Source: Methylacidimicrobium cyclopophantes (GTDB taxonomy: Bacteria; Verrucomicrobiota; Verrucomicrobiia; Methylacidiphilales; Methylacidiphilaceae). Taken from it: 45,105 nt of DNA. Positions 1-7,982 of this stretch are shown here, piece by piece. A program made the position numbers and the translations under genes. Each line of letters starts with the position of its first letter. The first letter of the stretch is position 1. The stretch lies in NCBI RefSeq assembly GCF_902143385.2, contig NZ_CABFUZ020000259.1, positions 1 through 45,105 on the forward strand, read 5' to 3'. Under the pieces are notes generated by a model. That model saw only the letters and a list, made by a program, of their open reading frames with translations, made no database searches and was not told where the DNA came from.

Positions 1-22
1 CAAGCAGAAGACGGCATACGAG
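1..22. other. Illumina P7-type adapter at left end
   Basis: The first 22 bases, beginning CAAGCAGAAGACGGCATACG, match the Illumina P7 flow-cell/PCR primer. The match stops after position 22, where CTCTTCC or AT would be expected if the adapter continued. This is library sequence, not genome. Genuine sequence probably starts at about position 23, in the leader of the first gene. Confidence 0.93.
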
Positions 23-72
23 CCGCCCGCTCGACAGAGGCGAGAGGAAGGCTGTAATTTGCCCGGGAGACA

Positions 73-1629
73 ATGACAGTTCGCCAGCCAACGCCGGTTG
101 GGCAGACGGTAGGGATCAAGGTCCCTCCCACCGCGGTCGTCATTTTCGGCGCGTCCGGAGATCTTACTCATCGAAAGATCATCCCCGCCTTCTATCACTT
201 GCAGAAGAACGGTCATCTGCCGGACGGGATGGCCATCATCGGCTTCGCACGGCGAGAGCAGTCCGAGCAGCAATTTCGAGAGGGACTTCGGCAATCCCTG
301 GAAGACTTCTCCCACACCCAGCCCATCGATCAGTCGGTCTGGACGGCGCTCGAGTCCCATCTCTACTACCACAAGGGAGACCTGTCGAACCCGGAGGATT
401 ATGTGGCGCTGGCGGAGCGCCTTCGGACCCTGCCCGAGGCGAGCGCCTTCCGTGAGAACCATCTCTTTTATTTGGCCACCGCTCCCAACTTTTTCCCTGT
501 GGTGGCGGAAAACCTGGGCAAAGCCGGACTGCATGCTCGGGAAGGAGTCACTGGTTGCCGCCGGCTGATCGTCGAAAAGCCATTCGGAACCGATCTTCCC
601 TCGGCGCGGAGTCTCAACGAGACCTTGCACAAGGTCTTCCCGGAACGCTGCATCTTCCGCATCGATCACTACTTGGGAAAAGAAAACGTTCAAAACCTCC
701 TCTACTTCCGCTTCGGCAATTCGATTTTCGAGCCGCTCTGGGATAGGCGGTACATCGATCATGTACAGATCACCGTGGCGGAAACCCAGACTATCGGATC
801 CCGCGGCGGCTATTACGACATGGCCGGCGCTTCTCGAGACATGTTGCAGAACCATTTGATGCAGCTCTTCACCCTGATCGCCATGGAACCCCCCGCTTCC
901 TTGGAGGCGGAATCGATCCGCGATGAGAAAGTGAAAGTCCTCCGTTCGGTTCCGACTCCGACTTCGGAAGAGGTGTTGCGAAACAGCGTGCGGGCCCAGT
1001 ACGGGCCCGGAATCCTGGGGGGGAGGACGGTGCGTCCCTATCGGGAGGAGGATCGTGTTTCCCGTCGTTCCCTGACGGAGACCTACGTCTGCTTGCGGCT
1101 GGAGATCGACAACTGGCGCTGGTCCGGCGTTCCCTTTTATCTCCGCACTGGAAAAGCGCTCAGCCAGCAGTATACCGAGATCTGCATCGTCTTCCACCGT
1201 CCTCCTTGCGTGCTTTTCGCGCACAGCTTGAAACACATCGCTCGGAATTGGCTGAAAATCCGAATCCAGCCGATCGAAGGCATCCATTTGCTGTTCAATA
1301 CGAAAGTGCCGGCCCAGCCGCTGATCCAAGAGGCGCGGATGAACTTTTACTACCGGCGTCAGGACCACTACTTCCCGGAGGCATACGAACGCCTGCTCTT
1401 GGACGCCTTGATCGGGGAGTCGACTCTCTTTACCCGCTCCGATGAGGTGGAGCAGGCTTGGCGGATCGTTGACGCGGTGCAGGAGGCATGGAAAGAAGAG
1501 GAGCTGGATCGACTTCCCCTCTACGCCCCCGGTTCCATGGGGCCGGTGGAAGCGGAGGAGCTTTTGCGCCGGGAAGGCAGGCGATGGGGAGATCCTCCTT
1601 GCGAGGAGGAAGAACAACTTTTGGAGTAA
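73..1629 (+). CDS. zwf: Glucose-6-phosphate 1-dehydrogenase
   Basis: This cytosolic enzyme oxidises glucose-6-phosphate to 6-phosphogluconolactone with NAD(P)+, the entry step of the oxidative pentose phosphate pathway. The protein has 518 residues, a normal family length. The N-terminal nucleotide-binding signature GASGDLTHRK is at residues 26-35. EKPFG around Lys169 and the active-site signature RIDHYLGKE at 196-204 are both intact. The C-terminal domain includes the PFYLRTGK stretch. The ATG at 73 follows a GGGAGA Shine-Dalgarno-like sequence. pgl starts 2 bases after the stop, so the first two pathway enzymes form an operon. The promoter is not visible because the adapter cuts the upstream region to about 50 bases. 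Confidence 0.97.
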   Translation: MTVRQPTPVGQTVGIKVPPTAVVIFGASGDLTHRKIIPAFYHLQKNGHLPDGMAIIGFARREQSEQQFREGLRQSLEDFSHTQPIDQSVWTALESHLYYHKGDLSNPEDYVALAERLRTLPEASAFRENHLFYLATAPNFFPVVAENLGKAGLHAREGVTGCRRLIVEKPFGTDLPSARSLNETLHKVFPERCIFRIDHYLGKENVQNLLYFRFGNSIFEPLWDRRYIDHVQITVAETQTIGSRGGYYDMAGASRDMLQNHLMQLFTLIAMEPPASLEAESIRDEKVKVLRSVPTPTSEEVLRNSVRAQYGPGILGGRTVRPYREEDRVSRRSLTETYVCLRLEIDNWRWSGVPFYLRTGKALSQQYTEICIVFHRPPCVLFAHSLKHIARNWLKIRIQPIEGIHLLFNTKVPAQPLIQEARMNFYYRRQDHYFPEAYERLLLDALIGESTLFTRSDEVEQAWRIVDAVQEAWKEEELDRLPLYAPGSMGPVEAEELLRREGRRWGDPPCEEEEQLLE

Positions 1630-1631
1630 GG

Positions 1632-2312
1632 ATGGCCGTAGTTTCGATTGAGTTTTCCGAAGAGAAGGCATGGATAGACCGTCTCACGGACGATTTTCGG
1701 ACTCTGCTCGCTGGAAGCCGATCGACGGATCGTCCCTTCCACGTCGCCCTTTCGGGCGGCTCTACCCCGACACCCCTCTATCGCCACTGGGCGACACAAG
1801 AGTTCCCTTGGGAGCGGATAGACTGGTGGATCGGCGACGAGCGCTGGGTTCCTCTCACCGATCCGAGAAGTAATGAAGCGATGATCCGGGGCAGCTTGGG
1901 AATCGGTTTGGGCGGCCGTCTTCGCTTGAGGAGTTGGCATCGGGCGGAGGATCCGGAGGACGCGGCGAACCTCTACGATAAGGCGTTACGGGAGGAGCTC
2001 GGCTCGCCCCCTGTCTTCGACCTGATCCTCTTGGGAATCGGAGAAGATGGCCACACAGCCTCTCTCTTTCCGGGCAGTCCGGCTTTGGACGAACGGGCGG
2101 CTTACGCAGTTCCCAATCCCGCACCGGGCGGCGGACCGCTTCGGTTGACCCTCACCTATCCCTGCCTCAATGCGGCCCGTTCCGTTTGGTTTCTCGTCGC
2201 CGGCCGAGCCAAGAAAGAGATCGTCCAGCGGGTCTTATCTTCGGACAAGGCGCTTCCGGCGGCCCGGATTGAGGCTGCGGACCAGCGGCTCTATTGGGTT
2301 GGCGGTCGATGA
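1632..2312 (+). CDS. pgl: 6-phosphogluconolactonase
   Basis: This 226-residue protein of the DevB/glucosamine-6-phosphate-isomerase-like family hydrolyses 6-phosphogluconolactone to 6-phosphogluconate, the step after zwf. Visible signatures are SGGSTP at residues 41-46, GDERWV at 68-73, and the family motif GIGEDGHTASLFPG in the second half. The reading frame is open further upstream inside zwf, but the ATG at 1632, two bases after the zwf stop, gives the usual length and N-terminus. A purine-rich stretch in the end of zwf can serve as ribosome binding site. The 3' end overlaps the next gene by ATGA. Confidence 0.95.
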   Translation: MAVVSIEFSEEKAWIDRLTDDFRTLLAGSRSTDRPFHVALSGGSTPTPLYRHWATQEFPWERIDWWIGDERWVPLTDPRSNEAMIRGSLGIGLGGRLRLRSWHRAEDPEDAANLYDKALREELGSPPVFDLILLGIGEDGHTASLFPGSPALDERAAYAVPNPAPGGGPLRLTLTYPCLNAARSVWFLVAGRAKKEIVQRVLSSDKALPAARIEAADQRLYWVGGR

Positions 2313-2983
2313 GAGGATCTTGGGCTCTTTCTCGCTTCTTTTCCGCCATCTGCCTCGCGGTCGGATGGGTGCTTCTCGGCGGTCCTCCCCTCCATGCCGC
2401 CTCGGATGAAAAGGAGGTGCTCTTCGCTCAAGCGTATCAGGACGCCCTCGTCGCCTTTCATCGGAAGGATTGGCGAGCAGCTCAGGAGGCGATCGACAAG
2501 GCACGTCGCATCGACCCCGACGAACCTCGAGGGTTGGTGCTTACCGCGAGGATTCTGCTCAAGAAAAAGGAGTATGAGTTAGCTCAGGCCGATCTTCGAG
2601 AGGCGCTTCGGCGTAGGCCCCAGTTCGGACCGGCGCTCCGTGCTTCCGGAGATTTGGCATTCGCCCAGCGGAGGTTTGCCGACGCGTTCCGCCTCTACAA
2701 CGAAGCGCTGCTGCGCGAGCCGGGCGACAAGGACATCCTTCTCAAGATGCTCTACTGTCAAGTCATGCTCGGGGATCTCGGCGCGGCGGAACGGCTGCTG
2801 GCGCAGTTGAGCCCTTTCGACGAAACCAATCCCGCCTATTATTTCGGGGAGGCCGCCATTTTCCACGTCCGGGGCAAGCGGCAGGAAACGGATTTGCTCC
2901 AGACAGCTCGGGTCATGTACGGTAATGATGTCTTCGCCGACTACCTCGGCGATTATGAATTCTTGTTTGCCGATCATCGATAG
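2309..2983 (+). CDS. Exported TPR-repeat protein of unknown function
   Basis: A 224-residue protein with a probable Sec signal peptide: basic start (MRGSWALSR), hydrophobic stretch, and likely cleavage near residue 30 after LHA. The mature part is made of tetratricopeptide-like helical repeats, for example the segments around AFHRKDWRAAQEAIDKARRI and AFRLYNEALLREPGD. TPR proteins are usually scaffolds for protein interaction. Nothing here indicates a partner. The ATG at 2309 overlaps the pgl stop as ATGA, implying translational coupling; an in-frame TTG at 2294 is a less likely start. Its link to the pentose phosphate genes is positional only. Confidence 0.8.
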   Translation: MRGSWALSRFFSAICLAVGWVLLGGPPLHAASDEKEVLFAQAYQDALVAFHRKDWRAAQEAIDKARRIDPDEPRGLVLTARILLKKKEYELAQADLREALRRRPQFGPALRASGDLAFAQRRFADAFRLYNEALLREPGDKDILLKMLYCQVMLGDLGAAERLLAQLSPFDETNPAYYFGEAAIFHVRGKRQETDLLQTARVMYGNDVFADYLGDYEFLFADHR

Positions 2984-3031
2984 AGTGCGTAAGGTCGGCT
3001 CCTTCCGCGGAGGCTGAATTCTGGCTTTGTC

Positions 3032-3103
3032 GGCGGGGTAGCCAAGTGGTAAGGCCGGGCTCTGCAAAAGCCCTATGCGTGGGTTCAATTCCCACCCCCG
3101 CCT
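3032..3103 (+). tRNA. tRNA-Cys (anticodon GCA)
   Basis: A complete cloverleaf can be folded. The acceptor stem GGCGGGG (3032-3038) pairs with CCCCGCC (3096-3102). The anticodon stem GGGCT/AGCCC holds the loop CTGCAAA with anticodon GCA at 3064-3066. The T arm is GTGGG-TTCAATT-CCCAC. The discriminator base is T, as expected for tRNA-Cys. The 3' CCA is not encoded, so it must be added by a nucleotidyltransferase. Confidence 0.96.
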
Positions 3104-3177
3104 CTTGCTTCCGGACCTCCTGAGCAAGAAGCACCGCTCCATCCCACGGCTTTCCCGGCGAATTCGGGGATAGAGTC

Positions 3178-3207
3178 TTGACTCAAGCGACCGGCTTTTG
3201 CAAAAGC
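3178..3207 (+). promoter_or_regulatory. Possible promoter/operator of the L,D-transpeptidase gene
   Basis: A good -35 hexamer TTGACT (3178-3183) sits inside the short inverted repeat GAGTC-TT-GACTC (3173-3184). It is followed by the perfect 14-base palindrome GCTTTTGCAAAAGC (3194-3207), which ends 9 bases before the ATG at 3217. No good -10 hexamer is seen at the right spacing, so the palindrome may be an operator or chance. Confidence 0.3.
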
Positions 3208-3216
3208 TGAGCCGCA

Positions 3217-3936
3217 ATGTCCTCCTACTCCAATGGGATGGCGCATCTTCCGCCGGAACGACGGCGGAGGTGGATCGTAGCCGCTCTTTTCCTCGTTGGA
3301 GCTTTGGTTGCCCTCCCGGGATGCGCTGGCGGCGGGAAGCCATCGAGTGGGGTGAGCAGCGGGCGAGTTTCCTGGGGGAGCGTGCCCGGTGGCCCCATTC
3401 CGCCGGATCGAATTGTGAAGGTTTCGTTGCGAAGCCAAACGGTCTACGTCCTCGACGGCGCTCAAGTCATCTGGGCTGCGGCTACCAACGTGGGGAAACC
3501 CGGACATGCGACGCCGACCGGATCCTTTCGAGTGGAGCAAAAGCTCCAGAGAAAGCGATCGGGCTCCTATGGATTTTGGGTGAACGGGAGGCGCGTGATC
3601 CCAACGGAGAGCAGAAGCGGGAGTCCTCCCGGATCGGGCTGGCACTATGTGGGATATCCCATGCCCTACTGGGTCGAGTTCTTGCCGGGATACGGATTCC
3701 ACGAAGGATACGTCTGGGCGGAGCCCCATACGCATGGGTGCTTGCGACTCCATGGTTCCGCCGCCGAGCAGTTCTTTCGCCTTGTCGAGGTTGGGACTCC
3801 GGTGAGGATCAGCATGACGCAGCCGGAAGACGAGACGGTCGGCGGAAGCGTTCCTCGTTTTGACGACTCCCATGCTCCGGATCCCGCGAATGAATTTCTG
3901 GTTTCGGATGAGGTCTTTGCGCGACCCTGGGAATAG
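3217..3936 (+). CDS. L,D-transpeptidase (YkuD domain) lipoprotein
   Basis: Predicted periplasmic peptidoglycan cross-linking enzyme (YkuD/ErfK family), 239 residues. A basic N-terminus (RRRR, 15-18) and hydrophobic segment lead to a lipobox LPGC with Cys36, so the protein is probably lipid-anchored. The YkuD active-site signature is HTHGCLRLHG, with the nucleophile Cys175 and nearby His171 and His173; it differs from the usual SHGCIRL form only mildly. The ATG at 3217 is used; a second ATG at 3238 would still keep the signal. The family forms 3-3 cross-links or attaches lipoproteins; which applies cannot be told. The gene stands alone downstream of tRNA-Cys and converges with ileS. Confidence 0.88.
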   Translation: MSSYSNGMAHLPPERRRRWIVAALFLVGALVALPGCAGGGKPSSGVSSGRVSWGSVPGGPIPPDRIVKVSLRSQTVYVLDGAQVIWAAATNVGKPGHATPTGSFRVEQKLQRKRSGSYGFWVNGRRVIPTESRSGSPPGSGWHYVGYPMPYWVEFLPGYGFHEGYVWAEPHTHGCLRLHGSAAEQFFRLVEVGTPVRISMTQPEDETVGGSVPRFDDSHAPDPANEFLVSDEVFARPWE

Positions 3937-4023
3937 CGAGCAATTCTCCGAAACCTTCTCCGGTGGCCGGCGAAAGGGCTCGCCCCTTCCTCGGACTTGG
4001 TTTTTCCACCTCGCCGCCGCCGT

Positions 4024-6882
4024 TTAGGATCGGCTCCGATTTGCTTGAACGACGCCGGTGCAGCGCGGGCAGAGGGCTGGATGCGCTGGGTCGGTCTTTC
4101 CGACCTCTTCGGAATATTTCCAGCAGCGGGCGCATTGTCGGCCGGATGCCGGTCGGACCCTCACCGCTGGGGATTCTCCCCGGCGCACGCGCACTCGAGA
4201 AACCAGAAAAACTTCGGCGAGCAGCTCCTCGTCCGCACTGTCAAAATGGGGCGTCTGCACCTCCACCTCGGCTTCCAAGGCCTTGCCGATCTCCTTGGCC
4301 CGGCGGCTGACCTCCAAAGCCTCGTTGGAGAGAGCGCGGAGCTCCAGGATCCGGGTCCAGCGTTCGGCGAACGGGGGATCGCTCTTCGGGGCCGCTTCTT
4401 CCGGGAAGAGCTCGAGGTGGACGGAGGCTTTCTTTCCCAAAGCCTCCCACGCCTCCTCGGCCGTAAATGGAAGGATGGGAGCCGCAAGGCGGAAGAGACT
4501 TTCCGCCATCCGGTGGAGCAGAGTCTGAGAGGCGCGCCGGGCCGTGCCGTCGGCGGCATCGCAGTAGAGCCGGTCCTTGAGAACGTCGATGTAGAAGGCG
4601 GAAAGCTCGGTCGAGCAGAAGCGGGTGAGCGCGTGGCAAGCAGCCGGGAACTCGTAGCGTCGGTAGGCCTCGACAACGGTCCGAACGAGGATCCGCAACC
4701 GGTCGGCCATATATCGCTCGAGTTCCGGGAAATCCTCTTCGGAAACCCGATTCCGGGATGGGTCGAAATCATGGAGGTTGGCCAGGAGGATGCGAAAGCT
4801 GTTCCGCAGGAGGCGATAGGTATCGGAGATGCGGGAGAGGATCTCTTGGGAAAAGGGGACGTCGTCCCGATAATCCTCGCTCGCAACCCAAAGCCGGACG
4901 ATGTCCGCCCCGAATTGGCTGATGAATTCGGGGAGGCCGCGGGCTCCCGCCATCTTGGAGAGCTTGCGGCCGTCGAGATCCATCACGAAGCCATTGGTCA
5001 AGACGGTCCGGTAGGGAGCCTGTCCGCTTCGGGCGACCGAGAGCAGGAGAGAGGATTGGAACCAGCCGCGATGCTGGTCGCTCCCTTCCAGGTAAAGGTC
5101 GGCGGGGAATTCCCCGCGGGGGCGGAGCACGGCCGCATGGCTCGAACCCGAATCGATCCAAACGTCGAGCGTGTCGGCTCCTTTACGCAGTCCCGCCGGC
5201 AGGCCGAGTTTCCGGGCCAGAGCTTCCTCGTCGGTCGCATACCAGAGATCCGTCCCCTCTTTCGCCACCTCCCGAGCGAGCTTGCGAATGGCCTCCGGTT
5301 CGAGAACGGCACTCCCGTCCGGCCGGTAAAACACAGGAAGCGGGATACCCCAGTAGCGCTGTCGGGAGACGCACCAGTCCCGCCGGCTCTCGACCGCGCC
5401 GCGGATCCGGTTGCGTGCCCGGGCGGGAAGCCACTCCACTTCCTCGATCGCCCGAAGCGCCTCTTGTTGAAAGGCTTTCACGTCGATGAACCATTGGCGG
5501 ACCGACCGGAAGATGATGGGGGTCTTCGAGCGCCAGCAATGGGGGTAGTCGTGCTCGTAATCCCGCTTCGCCCAGAGAAAGCCCGCGGATTCGAGCAATT
5601 CGATGATTTTGGGATTGCCCTCCTCCCGGACGGAGAGGCCGACGAGCTCGGGAAGCCCGCATTCTTCGGTGAATCGCCCTTCGTCATCGACGGGGGAGAG
5701 GGGAGGCAGCCCGTGTTCCTGGCCGAGCAGGTAGTCTTCCATTCCGTGTCCGGGGGCGATGTGGACGAAACCGGTACCGCTCTCCCCCGTCACGAAGCTC
5801 GCGCCGTAGACCAGACCCGTGCGGGGCAAGAGCGGGTGGCGATAGCGAAGCCCGAGGAGCTCTTCGCCTCGGGGGAAATGGCGTACGCAGGGAGCGTTCT
5901 CGAGACCGGGTATGGCGTGCGCCCGCGCTTCCGCAACGAGAAGATGGCGGCCGCGGGCCGAGTAGAGTCCGTAGGGGAGCTCTGGGTTGAGGGCGACGGC
6001 AAGATTGGCTGGCAATGTCCACGGAGTCGTCGTCCAGATAAGAAGCCTCGCGTCTTCGGAGATGCCGACTTCCCGGCAGCTTTCCGGCAAAAGAGGAAAC
6101 TCGACGTCGATCGCCGGGTCGATTTGGGGCTGATACTCCACCTCGGCCTCCGCCAGAGCCGTCCGGCAACCGATGCTCCAGAAGACGGGGCGGAGTCCTT
6201 CGAAGACCAAGCCCTTTTCGACGAGATCGGCAAAGAGGAGGAGGACCTCGGCTTCGTAGGCGGGATCCATGGTTCGATACGGATGTTCCCAGTCCCCGAA
6301 GATGCCGAGCCGTTCGAACTGCTCGCGCTGGATCTCGACATAGCGCTGCGCATACTCCGCGCACTTCCGGCGGATGTACAGCGGACCGTGCCGCTCGTAT
6401 TGGAAACCCTTGTCATCCGCCTTGATTCCCTCCTCGCCAGCGTGAACCTCGCCTTTCGGAATGGGAGCACCACCTGGGAGCTCCACCTTGGCCTCAAGGA
6501 ACTCGCCGGAGGGCAACTCCTTGATAGGAATGAGCGAGCCAGGAACCCGAACAAAAGACTCCTTCACGACCTTGGTTTCGATGGGGAGACCGTGGCAGTC
6601 CCAGCCCGGGATGTAGGGGGCGAAAAACCCCATCATGTTCCTCGACTTGAGAACCAGATCCTTGAGCGTCTTGTTGAGAGCATGGCCGAGATGGGCGTCT
6701 CCGTTGGCGAAGGGGGGACCGTCGTGGAGAATGAATCGCGGACCGGCGCTGCGTGCCCGGAGGATCTGCTCGTAAAGATTTTCCCGGCGCCACCGCTCCA
6801 GAAGGAGCGGCTCCCGTTTCGGCAGCTCGGCGCGCATCGGAAACGAGGTGCGCGGCAGAAGGACCGTATCGCGGTAATCCAT
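4024..6882 (-). CDS. ileS: Isoleucyl-tRNA synthetase
   Basis: Class I aminoacyl-tRNA synthetase of 952 residues, charging tRNA-Ile in the cytosol. The HIGH motif appears as HLGH (64-67) after GPPFANGDA. The editing domain and anticodon-binding region follow. The C-terminus has the bacterial zinc site with Cys917, 920, 938 and 941 (CARC...CPRC). The usual KMSKS loop reads KLSKM (640-644) and is followed by AGA rather than a KGN-like sequence, which is unusual. The start MDYRDTVLLPRTSF at 6882 is chosen because the open frame upstream only overlaps pheS. It begins 5 bases after the pheS stop, so the two synthetase genes are co-transcribed. Confidence 0.97.
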   Translation of the reverse strand: MDYRDTVLLPRTSFPMRAELPKREPLLLERWRRENLYEQILRARSAGPRFILHDGPPFANGDAHLGHALNKTLKDLVLKSRNMMGFFAPYIPGWDCHGLPIETKVVKESFVRVPGSLIPIKELPSGEFLEAKVELPGGAPIPKGEVHAGEEGIKADDKGFQYERHGPLYIRRKCAEYAQRYVEIQREQFERLGIFGDWEHPYRTMDPAYEAEVLLLFADLVEKGLVFEGLRPVFWSIGCRTALAEAEVEYQPQIDPAIDVEFPLLPESCREVGISEDARLLIWTTTPWTLPANLAVALNPELPYGLYSARGRHLLVAEARAHAIPGLENAPCVRHFPRGEELLGLRYRHPLLPRTGLVYGASFVTGESGTGFVHIAPGHGMEDYLLGQEHGLPPLSPVDDEGRFTEECGLPELVGLSVREEGNPKIIELLESAGFLWAKRDYEHDYPHCWRSKTPIIFRSVRQWFIDVKAFQQEALRAIEEVEWLPARARNRIRGAVESRRDWCVSRQRYWGIPLPVFYRPDGSAVLEPEAIRKLAREVAKEGTDLWYATDEEALARKLGLPAGLRKGADTLDVWIDSGSSHAAVLRPRGEFPADLYLEGSDQHRGWFQSSLLLSVARSGQAPYRTVLTNGFVMDLDGRKLSKMAGARGLPEFISQFGADIVRLWVASEDYRDDVPFSQEILSRISDTYRLLRNSFRILLANLHDFDPSRNRVSEEDFPELERYMADRLRILVRTVVEAYRRYEFPAACHALTRFCSTELSAFYIDVLKDRLYCDAADGTARRASQTLLHRMAESLFRLAAPILPFTAEEAWEALGKKASVHLELFPEEAAPKSDPPFAERWTRILELRALSNEALEVSRRAKEIGKALEAEVEVQTPHFDSADEELLAEVFLVSRVRVRRGESPAVRVRPASGRQCARCWKYSEEVGKTDPAHPALCPRCTGVVQANRSRS

Positions 6883-6887
6883 GGGGG

Positions 6888-7928
6888 TCAAATCGGAGAG
6901 CTCAGGTTGCGCAGGAAGCGGACGTCGTTTTCCGTGAAGAACCGGAGGTCCGGAACCTCTCCGACGATCATCAAGAGGCGTTCGATGCCGAACCCGAAGG
7001 CGAATCCTGAATAGCGGTCCGGGTCGATGCCGACACCCGTGAGGACCTTGGGGTGGACCATCCCGCAGCCGCAAAGTTCGAGCCAATCCTTTCCCGCCTG
7101 CGAGCGGCCGGGCCGGAAGCCGTCGATCTCGAAGCTTGGCTCGGTAAAGGGAAAGTAGTGAGGGCGGAAGCGAAAGCGGGTATCGTGACCGAGCAGCTCC
7201 CGGAAGACGAGCTCGAGCGTCCCCTTGAGGTCGCGCAGGCTCACGTCCTCATCGACGACGAGTCCTTCCACCTGGAAGAAGGCGATCGAGTGGGTGGCGT
7301 CGATTTCATCACGCCGGTAGCAGCGCCCAGGAGCCACGATGCGAATGGGAGGTCGTTGCCTTTCCATGACTCGGATTTGGACGGGGCTCGTCTGGCTTCG
7401 AAGCAGGAGGCGGCCGCCTTTGGGGGAAGGATCGGCGAGGAGAAGGGAGGAATCTCTCAGAAAAAAGGTATCCTGTTCGTTCCTAGCGGGATGATCGGGA
7501 GGAGTGTTGAGAGCATCGAAATTGTAGAATTCCGTCTCCACCTCCGGTCCGTCGGCGAGGGCGAAGCCCAGCCTGCGAAAGATCTCCACGATCTGTCGGG
7601 ACATGCGGGAAATCGGATGGAGAGAACCCTCGGCCACCGGGCGACCCGGCAAGGTGGTATCGAGCGAAGCGGATTGGACTGAAGCGGGGGTGAGGGCCGC
7701 ACGCTTCTCCCGGATAGCCGCTTCGGCCCGATCCTTGAAGGCGTTGATGGCCCGTCCGACCTCGCGCCGGCGTTCCGGCGGCAGGGTGGAGACGGAGGCG
7801 AGCAGGGCGGGGATGATCCCCTTGCGACCGAAATAGCGGATGCGGATCTCCTCAAGAGCGGATTCCGTCTTCGTCGCCGCCAGCGCGGCTTGCAGCTCGC
7901 TCTCCCGATCTTGTATTTCCTTTTCCAC
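6888..7928 (-). CDS. pheS: Phenylalanyl-tRNA synthetase alpha subunit
   Basis: A 346-residue catalytic alpha subunit of the alpha2-beta2 class II synthetase. An N-terminal coiled-coil arm (residues about 1-90) precedes the catalytic core, with DTFFL in the motif region and GFGIERLLMI as class II motif 3 near the C-terminus. The start is GTG at 7928, preceded by a clear GGGAG Shine-Dalgarno sequence about 7 bases upstream. The partner pheT is not next to it: ileS follows directly, so pheT must lie elsewhere in the genome, unlike the common pheST arrangement. Confidence 0.96.
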   Translation of the reverse strand: MEKEIQDRESELQAALAATKTESALEEIRIRYFGRKGIIPALLASVSTLPPERRREVGRAINAFKDRAEAAIREKRAALTPASVQSASLDTTLPGRPVAEGSLHPISRMSRQIVEIFRRLGFALADGPEVETEFYNFDALNTPPDHPARNEQDTFFLRDSSLLLADPSPKGGRLLLRSQTSPVQIRVMERQRPPIRIVAPGRCYRRDEIDATHSIAFFQVEGLVVDEDVSLRDLKGTLELVFRELLGHDTRFRFRPHYFPFTEPSFEIDGFRPGRSQAGKDWLELCGCGMVHPKVLTGVGIDPDRYSGFAFGFGIERLLMIVGEVPDLRFFTENDVRFLRNLSSPI

Positions 7929-7982
7929 GAATCGCTCCCTTGTTAGCGAAAGAGATCTCCCCTCGATGGATCCGCCGTTCCG

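Noticed and set aside
3063-3207. TGCAAAAGC repeated in tRNA-Cys (3063-3071) and before the transpeptidase gene (3199-3207), as a possible tRNA attachment site
   Set aside because: Only 9 bases match, and there is no integrase or foreign gene between the copies. It is better explained by the local palindrome.
3997-7014. A 1005-codon open frame on the plus strand
   Set aside because: It lies opposite ileS, which has full synthetase motifs. Its translation shows no domain and reads like an antisense shadow of GC-rich coding sequence.
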